Origin: Lacipirellula limnantheis
GTDB lineage: Bacteria; Planctomycetota; Planctomycetia; Pirellulales; Lacipirellulaceae
Direction of reading: 5' to 3'
Length of the DNA stretch: 64,000 nucleotides
Assembly (NCBI RefSeq): GCF_007746075.1
Contig: NZ_CP036339.1
Coordinates: forward strand, 3,315,786-3,379,785
In this document: positions 46,126-55,600 of the stretch, in pieces
Layout of the letters: each line of letters starts with the position of its first letter
Numbering within the stretch: the first letter of the stretch is position 1
Notes under the pieces: model-generated
Told to the model about the DNA's origin: nothing
Seen by the model: the letters and a program-made list of their open reading frames with translations, nothing else
Databases searched by the model: none
Program-made: the position numbers and the translations under genes

Positions 46126-49023
46126 TTACTTGGCGACGCCGCGAGACGTCCGCCACTCGGGATACTCCGAGTGAAGCAACCGCTGCGGCCAGTCGCCGTA
46201 CCACGGCGTTCCCGTGCGGCGTTCGCGTTCGATCTCGCTCAGTGCGTACCGCTTCATCGTGTCTCGACCAGCGAACACTGGGCGGTTCGTGCCAATCTCA
46301 TAATGCCGCGCCCAGATGGGCGACGCTGCTTCGTCCGACAGGACGACGACGTCGAAGTCAGTCGTGTGAAACTCATACCCCTCCGGCCTGGCGGCGATCC
46401 GCTCGACGCGAACGCCCGACAATTGCGTCTCACGTAGCCACGCGATGGCCGTCTCGATCGCATCCATAACCTGGTCCGTCGGATTTGGCAATCGCATCAA
46501 GAAACGCACGATCGCCGTCGTCTCTTGCGGACAGATCGATGCCAGCTCGAACGTCCGCGCAGGCGCCGCCGCTAGCGTCTCAGGGTCGTGCTGCTGGCAC
46601 CACCCGGTTCGCCTGCCGTTTGCGATCAACTGACAGTTCAAGATGCATTTGACTCCCGCGGCGACCGCCCGCGCCGCCGCTTGACGACGTTCGTCATCGA
46701 GCCATGCCCACTGCGGCGCCCCTGCGACGGCATCCTGCAGTACGTTGAGCACGCCAATCGTCACCCCGTCGTTGAACGTGATGAATTTCGCATAGCCCGC
46801 CCCCCCGGGATGCTGCTGCGGAAATCCGCCCCCCGGCAACTGCGCCGCCAGCATAAAGTCGAACCCGCGCACGCACGCCTCACGCCACGACTCCACGCCC
46901 CCCGCAGCGTAAGCCCGGGCCAAATAGTCGACCTGAGAGTGAATGTTATAGTTATCAAACGACGTGTCGTTCCGTTCACTCGACTGGCGAACCGCACGCT
47001 CCTGTTCTGGCGTCAGCACGGCGAGCATGTCGTAATCCTTCGGCCAGCCGCCGTTGGCCCGCTGAAAGAGCAGCATATTCGCGGCGATCTTTTCAACCTC
47101 CTCGATCGCGTAGCTCGGCTGATCAACTAGCGCATGAATGACGCGCTTCGGATCGCGAATCTTCCGCCAATGATGCGTCCCGTCGCGAAACGCGCTCACG
47201 TCGATCGGTTCAATTCGAGGCTGGTCGGCCCGCTTGATCAGCACGACCCAATCGGCCTGGGCGTCGGTCGGCGGGGGCCCAATCGCCAGGCTCTCGCCGC
47301 CGGCAATCGACTTCTCGGCGCCCGCAAACTCTCCAATCCGCGGGTTGAACCAGCGCTGCGTCCCAGCGCCGGCCATCTCGGCCAGGTCGAGCGAGCCGGT
47401 CTCCGTCGCCGTCGGGAAGTAAATCGCATAGACGTCGCCTCGTTTGACGAACGCCTGCGGCCCCAATTCGACGTGCTTGCCGTTGCCAATGCCGACGTGC
47501 ATCGTTGCGGCGCCGCTCACGAGCTCGTCGGCCGGCTGCATTTCCCAGAAGGGGAGATTCTCTTCCATGAAGCGACGGGCGATCCACATGTAGTCCCACA
47601 GCTGTTCGCGCTCGGCAGTCTTAAAGCTGTCGGTCCGCAGCAGATCTTCCAGGATGAACTCAATCATCCCTCCCGAGAAATAGGTCGGCCAAATCTTCTC
47701 GCGACGATGGCCAGCCGCGTCGTCCACCGGAATGTGCGACGCCCGCTGCCCGCGATCGAGCGTGAACTCATCGAGGCTCACCGGCAGCGGTCGCCCGCTG
47801 GCCAGCGTTTCACGACGGATCGCCTCCGTCACCTCCTGAATCGGACGTTGATTCAATTGAATCGACGTCATGCCGTAGCGTGGATCGCCGAAGGTGAACC
47901 GCAGCGCCTCAACAGGATCGCCGGCGCTATGGACGGTGATCGGATGGTCGTACGGATCAACGGCGCGCAAGTAGTCGGCAAACGCTCCGATGCGTTCAGC
48001 GCCGAGATCGAAGCCGAGGTTGTATTCCTCGCAAAGATTCCACTGGAGCGCCAGGTGATGCCCGAACCGCGCCGCCATCTCACGATAGTAGAGCTTGCGC
48101 TCTAACCCCAACTCGCCGTCATCGAGTTCGCGCTTGTTGGCCTCCTCCGCTTCATTGAAAACGAAGTGCAGGAAAATCCCCTGCCGCTGAGCATGAGCGA
48201 ACACAGTCTCCCATTGGCCGAGTTTGGCAACGTCAAAGCGTAGATTGTCGTTCTCCTCGCTGCCGAGCGGATTGATCGTCCCCGCCCAAGGCCACACATC
48301 CTTGCCGTCCCCGCCGACGTTCATCGTCAAGAAGTAGATGCTGTTAACATGATGCGCCGCCAAATAGTTGAGCGCCCCGATGATCGCCCGTCCGCGGCCG
48401 TCGCCCCAATCGGGATCGCCCTCGCGCCAATCGGCTTCATGATCGGCATAGCGGTGCTTGCCGGGCGTTCGATCGAAGCCCGCGTAGCCCAAGAAATTTT
48501 CCGGCTCATCGGTCCCGCCGCGCAGCCAATACGGACCGTCGGCAAACTTCAGGTACCGCTCTCCCACATATGCTAGGCGTCCCCACTTTAGGAACCCCGG
48601 CGCGTCGGCGTGGCCGGCCGCGACCTCGAACGTCCCGACGGCGGCAGGCAACTCGACCGCTTCGCCCGCCGTCGTCGCCAATTCGACGGCGACGTGTTTC
48701 CCTTTCCGCAAGCTTGCTTCGTAGCGCCAAGGTCCCGCCACGTTCGGCGTGAACCGCACTCTCCAGACGTTCCCCTTCGCTCCTCCTCGGCCGTCGCCGT
48801 CGAAGAAGCCGGGGACGACGAAGAGCTGATTGTCGGGACCCGAAAACGAAACCTGTAGTCGATAATCGGTAAACGGATTGGGCGCGTCGCCGGTTTCCGC
48901 AGCCTCCGGTCCGGCGAACGTGATCAACAGGGGATGCCACTCGGCAAGTTGTCCCTCGATGTCGTCCGCGAGGGCGGCGTAATCGAACGCCGCCAGGAGA
49001 AATAGAAAAACCAGTTGACGCAT
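46126..49023 (-). CDS. DUF5060 glycoside-hydrolase-like domain fused to PL10 pectate lyase
   Basis: 965 residues, ATG with GGGAG upstream, signal peptide LVFLFLLAAFDYAALADD. Residues 25-110: DUF5060 beta-sandwich (WHPLLITFAGPE, FVVPGFFDGDGRGGAKGNVW). Residues 140-500: TIM-barrel of the DUF4038/GH5-like type (YWLRGGTDEPENFLGYAGFD, LQWNLCEEYNLGFD, PVSLDEFTLD). Residues 510-610: collagen-binding-like C-terminal domain. Residues 640-960: pectate lyase family 10 (LLFQRANGGWPKDYDMLAVL, FDNYNIHSQVDYLARAY, GGGFPQQHP, RTGWCQQHDP, WARHYEIGTNRPVFAGRD, WYGDWP). So one exported polypeptide likely combines a glycosidase-type module with a pectate lyase. A 139-bp near-copy of the region around 47.61-47.75 kb lies at 62.0 kb. 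Confidence 0.9.
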   Translation of the reverse strand: MRQLVFLFLLAAFDYAALADDIEGQLAEWHPLLITFAGPEAAETGDAPNPFTDYRLQVSFSGPDNQLFVVPGFFDGDGRGGAKGNVWRVRFTPNVAGPWRYEASLRKGKHVAVELATTAGEAVELPAAVGTFEVAAGHADAPGFLKWGRLAYVGERYLKFADGPYWLRGGTDEPENFLGYAGFDRTPGKHRYADHEADWREGDPDWGDGRGRAIIGALNYLAAHHVNSIYFLTMNVGGDGKDVWPWAGTINPLGSEENDNLRFDVAKLGQWETVFAHAQRQGIFLHFVFNEAEEANKRELDDGELGLERKLYYREMAARFGHHLALQWNLCEEYNLGFDLGAERIGAFADYLRAVDPYDHPITVHSAGDPVEALRFTFGDPRYGMTSIQLNQRPIQEVTEAIRRETLASGRPLPVSLDEFTLDRGQRASHIPVDDAAGHRREKIWPTYFSGGMIEFILEDLLRTDSFKTAEREQLWDYMWIARRFMEENLPFWEMQPADELVSGAATMHVGIGNGKHVELGPQAFVKRGDVYAIYFPTATETGSLDLAEMAGAGTQRWFNPRIGEFAGAEKSIAGGESLAIGPPPTDAQADWVVLIKRADQPRIEPIDVSAFRDGTHHWRKIRDPKRVIHALVDQPSYAIEEVEKIAANMLLFQRANGGWPKDYDMLAVLTPEQERAVRQSSERNDTSFDNYNIHSQVDYLARAYAAGGVESWREACVRGFDFMLAAQLPGGGFPQQHPGGAGYAKFITFNDGVTIGVLNVLQDAVAGAPQWAWLDDERRQAAARAVAAGVKCILNCQLIANGRRTGWCQQHDPETLAAAPARTFELASICPQETTAIVRFLMRLPNPTDQVMDAIETAIAWLRETQLSGVRVERIAARPEGYEFHTTDFDVVVLSDEAASPIWARHYEIGTNRPVFAGRDTMKRYALSEIERERRTGTPWYGDWPQRLLHSEYPEWRTSRGVAK

Positions 49024-49187
49024 TTCGCAACGCTCCCGATAAGTTCAGTTTCAGAAAAGAAACCTAGCGCGTCATTCTGATCAAGTCCGTCATGCTGCCC
49101 GACGTGAAAAATCTGGAAGCTCGCTCGGAGAATTATATTCTTCGCCCCGCTCAGGCTGACGCCGTCGACGCTTCGAAAAAAGTCACG

Positions 49188-50270
49188 TCAGCGCGCCGCG
49201 CCCGCCCCTATCTCCTCCGCCGCCGTCCCCGCCGCTGCGATCAGTTTCAACAATTGATTGAGCTGCGCATCGGCGCGTCCCGGCTTGAGGTCCCCCCAGT
49301 TAGCGTCGGCGGCAACCACGGCTAGGTTCATGCTCGGGATCAGCACGCAGCAATTCCCGCGATGCCCCAGCGACATGATCGCTTCGCGCGGCGCATCGGG
49401 CCAAGTGACGGCGTCGGGATGCTTCGCGCCGACGTCGTTGAACCACCAGTTAAATCCGTAAATGCCCGGCCCCGCCGTCGTGAAATGGTTCGAGTCGCCG
49501 CCGTAACTGCCGATCTGCAAATAGTCGTTCGTCGGCGCATCGCCGCTCAGCGGCAAGTTCAGCGGAACCTGCGGCCGCATATTGTCATCGAAGTAAGCCC
49601 GCGGCAACACTTGCCGGCCATTCCAATTCCCGCGGTTGAGCCAGAACCACGCGACGCGCGCGAAGTCGCGCACCGAAGCAGTCATCCGACGATTCGTCTG
49701 TCGAAACCGAAATCCATCCTGCAACCCTAGCGCTCCAAAACGCTTTGGATCGTGAAACGTCTCCTCCGGAGAACCCTGAAACACCTTATCGAACAGCGTC
49801 TTCTGATAGAGCTGAATCGCAAAGTCATTGTAAGCCCACGCCTCTCCCGGCGATTCCGGGCGTGCGTAGCCGCTCGTCATGCTCGCCAAGTGGCGGAGCG
49901 TCATCGACTGGTCCTTCTCTGCGAGCGGCCAACCAAACTCAGCCAGGCGCTGGTCGAAGCTCGCCACCTTCCCCTCCTGCGCGGCAAACATCAACAGCGT
50001 CGACAACACCGGCTTCGCTGAAGAAAACCAATCGCTCCGCTCTCCCTGAGGCCCCCAGGTCTTGATGACGTAGCCATTCTTGATCACGCAACCGCGACTC
50101 CCGAGCCTATCGGCGATCTCGTCCCACCGCGATTCATCGAGCCCCAACTCCTGCGGCGACTTCGCCGCCCACTCGGCGCCGGGAAAGACGAGGTCGTCTG
50201 CCCACGCGCACATCTGGAAGCTGAGAAAACCGCAAATGATTCCGAGCTTGATTGAAAGAGCGAGTCGCAT
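49188..50270 (-). CDS. Serine hydrolase of the beta-lactamase/CubicO (class C-like) family, exported
   Basis: 360 residues, ATG with GAGG 8 nt upstream, signal peptide KLGIICGFLSFQMCAWADD. The SxxK motif is SSAKPVLSTLLMF near residue 86, and YND near residue 149 matches the YxN motif. HLASMTSGYARPESPGEAWA and SLGHRGNCCVLIPSMNLAVV are typical of the family. Members include esterases and peptidases; antibiotic resistance is not implied. Transcription probably starts at the palindrome module 209 nt upstream, leaving a long leader. Confidence 0.88.
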   Translation of the reverse strand: MRLALSIKLGIICGFLSFQMCAWADDLVFPGAEWAAKSPQELGLDESRWDEIADRLGSRGCVIKNGYVIKTWGPQGERSDWFSSAKPVLSTLLMFAAQEGKVASFDQRLAEFGWPLAEKDQSMTLRHLASMTSGYARPESPGEAWAYNDFAIQLYQKTLFDKVFQGSPEETFHDPKRFGALGLQDGFRFRQTNRRMTASVRDFARVAWFWLNRGNWNGRQVLPRAYFDDNMRPQVPLNLPLSGDAPTNDYLQIGSYGGDSNHFTTAGPGIYGFNWWFNDVGAKHPDAVTWPDAPREAIMSLGHRGNCCVLIPSMNLAVVAADANWGDLKPGRADAQLNQLLKLIAAAGTAAEEIGAGAAR

Positions 50271-50478
50271 CGCGAATCCTCAGAGAAGAATAGAACCCAA
50301 CATCGTGACGCCCTTGTTCTGTCGCCCAGAGGCGCTCCGAGCGGGGCCAGCCAGATTCCTGGGAACAACGGAATTGCCGTCCGAAAATAAATGGCGTCAC
50401 TTTTTGCTTTGAGGGCCGATCGAGGCGGCGTCATGCTGGATCGGTCACGGCTGTCATCCGAATCCCTAAACGAACTGG

Positions 50479-50520
50479 GCCTGGAACCGATCCGGGCTTG
50501 TTCTCCACACGATTGTAGCA
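50479..50520 (-). promoter_or_regulatory. Extended -10 promoter plus 19-nt quasi-palindrome (module copy C)
   Basis: On the minus strand TGCTACAAT (hexamer 50512-50517), 14 nt, then GCCCGGATCGGTTCCAGGC at 50479-50497. Identical spacing to copies A, B and D. It lies 209 nt upstream of the CubicO-type gene with no other gene in between. Confidence 0.68.
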
Positions 50521-50856
50521 AGGCGACCCCCACAGACGTCTAGCGCGTGGTGATCTGACTCGCGTGCAGTTAGCGTGGTGGAATCGGGCAGTAGGACTTA
50601 AGCGATGTTAAGAACGACGGCGGGCTCGGTCGGGGCGAGGCACGCGCCGGCCAGCGAAATTCGCGCCGCGGCTCGGAAATGGCAAGATCGTTGATGCGGG
50701 CTTCAGGGCGGCGCATCAGACGCTCCAAGGCGGCGCTGGACGCGGAATCGGCGTGCATTTTTTTGTAATTAGTGTAGATTTACATTGATCGATCTTCTTC
50801 TCTCTCGCAGCTGTGCTTCTTCTCTTGAGACAACGACAACCCCAAAAGGCGCTTTC

Positions 50857-51846
50857 ATGAAGCGGCCTCGAACTTGCCGTGCGTTTACGCTGGTTGAGTT
50901 GCTGGTGGTGATCGCCATCATCGGCGTATTGGTGGCGCTATTGTTGCCGGCGGTGCAGGCGGCTCGGGAAGCGGCTCGCCGGTCGCAGTGCGGCAGCAAC
51001 TTGAAGCAGATCGGGTTGGCGGTGCTGAACTACGATTCCGCGAAAGGACGTTTTCCGGCGGGGAGCACGGCCGCCAACTCGAACATCGAGGCGATCAACT
51101 CCAGCCAGTGGGCGGTCGATCTCTTGCCGTACGCCGAGCAAGCTCAACTCTTCGCGCTGTGGGACAAGACGAAAGATTTCAATATGCCGACAAACAAAGC
51201 GCTGCGCGAGACATTCGTGCCGCTTTATCTCTGTCCGACCGACGTCGACATCAGCAAGCTGTATCGTCCTGAGTCGGGGCAAGGGGACAATCAGTTCTGG
51301 GCTCCCGGTTCGTATCGCGCGGTCTCGGGGTCGTCGCCCGGCACGAACGGCGAGCAGTACTGGGATAATCCCCAAGCCACTCTCGCCAGCAACCAGGTAA
51401 ACTTGCCCGATTGGACCCGCGGTCCGCTGCACGCGGTCCTGAAGGGGACGGCCCCTGGAGATGTGCGGAAGCTCAAGCCAGTCTCGACGAAGAACATCCC
51501 CGACGGCACCGCCAACACGTTGCTCGCGGGAGAATATCAGACGACGACCAACCCGAGCGACGTCTACGCACGGCGAACGCTTTGGTGCTACGCCTACACG
51601 TCGTACAGCCAATCTAGCGGCGTCAATCGTCCCTGGACGCTCCACAACGACTACAATGCGTGCGTACCGCTTGACGGCGGGCAGCACAATTGCAAACGGT
51701 CGTGGGGAAGTCTCCATGCGGGCGACGTCATTCAGTTTGCCCGCTGCGACGGCTCGGTGACGGCGATCAATCAGAACGTCGACATGGCGATGTTCGTGAC
51801 GCTGACGACGATTCAGGGCGAGGAGCTTTCGACGTTCACGCCCTAG
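50857..51846 (+). CDS. DUF1559 protein with prepilin-type N-terminal signal
   Basis: 329 residues from the ATG at 50857 ([20 protein letters not shown]); a longer frame from 50785 has no good start. The N-terminal [20 protein letters not shown] is the family hallmark, [20 protein letters not shown] continues the pilin-like helix into the first strand, and [20 protein letters not shown] is the C-terminal H-x-G-x-xxFxxCDGSV motif. A lipoprotein gene follows after 15 bp, as in the second such unit at 33.9 kb. Probably a surface pseudopilin. Confidence 0.94.
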   Translation: MKRPRTCRAFTLVELLVVIAIIGVLVALLLPAVQAAREAARRSQCGSNLKQIGLAVLNYDSAKGRFPAGSTAANSNIEAINSSQWAVDLLPYAEQAQLFALWDKTKDFNMPTNKALRETFVPLYLCPTDVDISKLYRPESGQGDNQFWAPGSYRAVSGSSPGTNGEQYWDNPQATLASNQVNLPDWTRGPLHAVLKGTAPGDVRKLKPVSTKNIPDGTANTLLAGEYQTTTNPSDVYARRTLWCYAYTSYSQSSGVNRPWTLHNDYNACVPLDGGQHNCKRSWGSLHAGDVIQFARCDGSVTAINQNVDMAMFVTLTTIQGEELSTFTP

Positions 51847-51861
51847 GGCATCAGCAATCGA

Positions 51862-52407
51862 GTGACGGCCGCCGGCTATCCACCAGAGTTGCTGGGCTCA
51901 TTGGCTGTTCATGACATCGGCATTCGCGAGGGACCATTGCACCATCAGTTTCTATTCAATCTCTCGCGGCGGCATGGCGGGAGCCTCGCCTTCACGATCG
52001 CGTGGTGTTGCTACACGTTGGCTGGCTGCGGGAGTTCGGGACCGTACGAGTTGGCTCCGGTGTCGGGGGGGGTGACGCTCAACGGCAAGGCGGTCCCGCA
52101 TACGCAGATCATCTTTCAGCCGAAGGGGACGCCCGATAATCCTTCGCCGGGGCCGGGCTCGACTGCCTTCTGCGACGACGCAGGCCGATTCGAACTGAAG
52201 ACGGTTCGCGGCGAGCCGGGCGCCGTCGTGGGACCGCACGGGGTACAAATTTACGCCCATGGTCCGGCAAAGTCGGTCGCGAAAGACGCCGACGACGGGC
52301 CGCAGGTGAAGGAGGCCTTTCCAGCGAAGTACAACGTCGAGTCGCAGCTGACGTTCGACGTGCCCGCGGAGGGGTCGGCGGCGGCGAATTTTGAGTTGAC
52401 AGAGTGA
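51862..52407 (+). CDS. Small lipoprotein, DUF1559-associated
   Basis: Up to 181 residues from the GTG at 51862; the true start may be internal because the signal peptide only begins near residue 30 (LAFTIAWCCYTLAGC, lipobox TLAGC). The mature part (YELAPVSGGVTLNGKAVPHT, IIFQPKGTPDNPSPGPGSTA, GRFELKTVRGEPGAVVGPHG, IPxxYN-like FPAKYNVESQLTFDVPAEG) is the planctomycete transthyretin/carboxypeptidase-regulatory-like lipoprotein that usually follows DUF1559 genes. The short 15-bp gap suggests cotranscription. Function unknown. Confidence 0.82.
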   Translation: MTAAGYPPELLGSLAVHDIGIREGPLHHQFLFNLSRRHGGSLAFTIAWCCYTLAGCGSSGPYELAPVSGGVTLNGKAVPHTQIIFQPKGTPDNPSPGPGSTAFCDDAGRFELKTVRGEPGAVVGPHGVQIYAHGPAKSVAKDADDGPQVKEAFPAKYNVESQLTFDVPAEGSAAANFELTE

Positions 52408-52610
52408 TCCGAGCAGACGGCTAAAACCGCCGCGACTCTACATCGCAAACGCCCTAGTGATTGTGAGCACGTCCGCGTGGCGAGAATGTTCGATCGACCT
52501 CTGGTTGGTCGAAGTCGCGCTCTACTTGCTGCGAAAGACGGGACGCGTCCTGCCTTAGAACAACGAGGTCTCCGCCGGAATAGTCTGCATGCACCCAGAT
52601 CAGGATGTTA

Positions 52611-55600
52611 CTATGCGGAAAATTCAGTCCGCTGAGAGCAATCGAATTCGCGTCCGCCCGCGCCCCGTCGAACGCCCGAGAGCTGCGTTGGGAAGTGAGC
52701 GCCCGAGGCGCGATTCGCTCCGCGTGACGCTGACGGCACGCGTTCGCGGCATCCGAACTGGAATATCGCGAAGCACGTCAACCCGGCGAGCAGAGCCGCG
52801 CTTGGCTCGGGCACCACGGCGCCCGCCCCCACGGCGGTCGGCTTGCTGCCGAGTTGCTGCTGCCAGAGGAGGAAGTCGGAGCCGTTGGTGATGTTGTCGC
52901 CGTTGGCGTCGCCGAGTTGGTTGAGGTTGAAGGCGCTTTTCCAAATGGAGAGGTCGGTGAGATCAACGTCGCCGTCGTCGTCGAAATCGGCGGAGAAGAT
53001 CGGCTTGGTTACCACCTCAAGCTGCACGGCGTTGGCCAGGTAGTTCACCTTGAACGCCAGGTCGGCGGGCATGCCGGAGACGTCGTAGTAGTCGAACTGA
53101 CCGAGCACGCTGGGGGCGGTGATGATGTTGAACGTGTTGCCGAGCGCCGGCACGAAAGCGCCGTCGACGTCGATATTGAGATAGCCGTCGAGCTGCGCGA
53201 CGCCGGTGACCGCGAGGCGATCGAACTGATTGAGGAGCGTGCCGGTCAGTTCAACGAACAACTGGCCCGTACCGGTCTGCTGGAAGTCCTTGAGGGTGAC
53301 CGCGCCGATGCCGTCGAAGTTGCCGGGGCGGAAGCTCCCCTCGTTCACCGTGAGCACGTTGATGTTCGCGCCGTTCTCGCCCACCCAGTGGCTGCCGTTG
53401 GGGATGATCAAGGCGCCCGCGCCAGCGAACGTCGCGCCCGCTTCTACGATGATGTTGTTGTTCTGCAACTCGAGGTTTGCATCAAGCGTCGTGCTGCTCG
53501 TCGACTCGAAGGTCAGGAAGAAGTTGTTCGTCACTTTGATCCGCGACGTGGGGCCGGCGCTGGTCGTGACGACGCCGCCCAGGTTGGTCGAACTTGTCGA
53601 CTCGTAGGTTCCGTTGGAATTGAGAAACAGCCCCGATCCGGGATTGAAGTCGAGGGCAAAGCCGTTGGCGAAGACCTTTCCGCCGGAGAAGGTCGAAACG
53701 CTTCCGGTGAAGCCGAACGTGGCGTTGTCGCGCAGCTCGAGCGTGGAGTTCGCTTGGGCGTGCAGCGAGGCGTTATTTGCGGCGCCATCCCAGTCGTTGT
53801 CGTTACCGGCGGTCTGCACCACAAGCGTGCCGCCCGACGCGCGGATGCCTGCGTTGTTGATGACGCGCGAGGCAATCGTGCCAAAGCCGCTCACAGCGTT
53901 GGCGTTGTCGATCGTCATCGTGCCCCCTTTGATCGCGCCGCCATCGAGCGTCACGAACGAGGCGGGGAGGGTATTCCAAGCATTGACGACGTTCAACACG
54001 CCATCGACGTCATTCGTGCCGATTCGGGCAACGTCGACAATGGCGCCAGTGATGGTCAACGTGCCGTCGTCGGCAAAGAGGTTCGACGCGCCGTCGAAGT
54101 CGATGTCGGTGTTGATCGTGCCGAAGCCGTGCAGCGCACTGCCCGTGTCGGCGCCGAGTATTCCCGCTCCGCCGATCGTGCCGCCGAGAAGCATGTTGGG
54201 GTCGCTCATCGTTCCCCCGGCGAGACGCAGCGGCTGACCCGCTGTGTTGATGTTGACAGTTCCCGTGATGTCGAGCCGGGCGGTGGTGCGGACGTCGCCG
54301 GTAATGTTGAGCGTGCCGTTGATGTTCACGTCGCTGCCGGCCAGCAACGTGGCTTCGGCGTTGTCGTTGACGAGGTTCATGGCGCCGGGACCGTTGAGCG
54401 TCCACTCGGCGGTCGGGCTGTCGAGGTTCACGGTGAGCACGCCCGTGCCGACGCTGTTGTTGACGTCGAGCGTGTTGACTCCGCCGCCGCCGTTGACGCG
54501 GCCGAAGTTCAAAAGGGACGCGGCGTTGATGGTCAGCGGTGCGTCGATATTGACGAAGTCGCCGACGGCGTCGTTGCCGTCGAGGTCGGCCGTGCCGCCG
54601 ACCATGTTGAGCGTCGCGGCTTCATTGACGTTAACGTCGTCGCTGAAAATCATCGTCCCGGCGCCGGTGAACTCGGCATTGTTCGCGGCGTTGACCGAAT
54701 TGAACGTCACGGGCCGATTGAACACGAGCGACGCCCCCGCGGGAACGTCGACGTCGGCGTCGGACATAAAGGTAACCGGCGCGAAAAATCGGGCTTGTGA
54801 ATTGGCGTTTCCGTCGCCAGTGACGTTGAGATTGGCGTCGAGGAGTCCGGCGTCATTGCCGATATCGATCGCGTCCCCCTGCCATTCAGCCGCGTCGAAT
54901 CCGCCGCTGGCGTTCATGTTGAGCGTGCCATTCATCACGACCGTCGGGTCGGCCACGCTGGCGAAGATGGCGCCGTTGTTGAGGGTGATCGTCGATTCGA
55001 AGGAATTGGTCACCGAGTCCGGTTCGTAATCGGTGGGACTGTTGAACGTGAGGGTCGCGCCACTCTGGACGGTCCAGGTCCCGCCGTCAAAGTCGAAGCG
55101 GTCGGCGTTGATCGTGAAATCCCCCGTCACGATGTTGGAAATCCCGGGGTCGAACGTGCCGGCCCCGTCGATCGTCCCGCTGACGTAGGTGGTCGCACTG
55201 CTTGTCACGTCGAGCGTCATCCCGGCGTCTATGTCGGCCACGAGACCCGCGCGATTGAACGTGACGGGCGCGCTGATCGTCGTGTTGCCGTTGACGTTGA
55301 TCACGTTGGCGACGATCATCCGGCTCGTGCCGCCGATTGTCGCCGTGCCAACGGCGGATGCGTTGCCTGTGGTGACGCCGGTCATGGTCCACTGGTTGAG
55401 TCCGTTCGTATTGTTAACCACGAGCTGAGACAAATTGCCCGCCAGCAGGAGCGGGTCGTCCATGTCGCCGTCGTTGTCCATGACAGCCGAGTTGATCGTG
55501 AAGGTGGCGCCCGCATTGATCGTGTGGGTCGTTGCCGTCCCCAGGCCGTCCCAGTCGAACGTGGCGACGTCGATCGTCGTACTGGCGGTGACGGTCGAGG

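Noticed and set aside
49160..49190. T-run after the CubicO-type gene as a terminator
   Set aside because: TTTTTT is present on the minus strand, but no stable stem directly precedes it.
52854..54800. 648-codon plus-strand frame antisense to the giant repeat protein
   Set aside because: It mirrors the Asp/Asn/Val-rich codons of the real gene, lacks a signal or domain, and the minus-strand frame has a signal peptide, dockerin-like repeats and PEP-CTERM.
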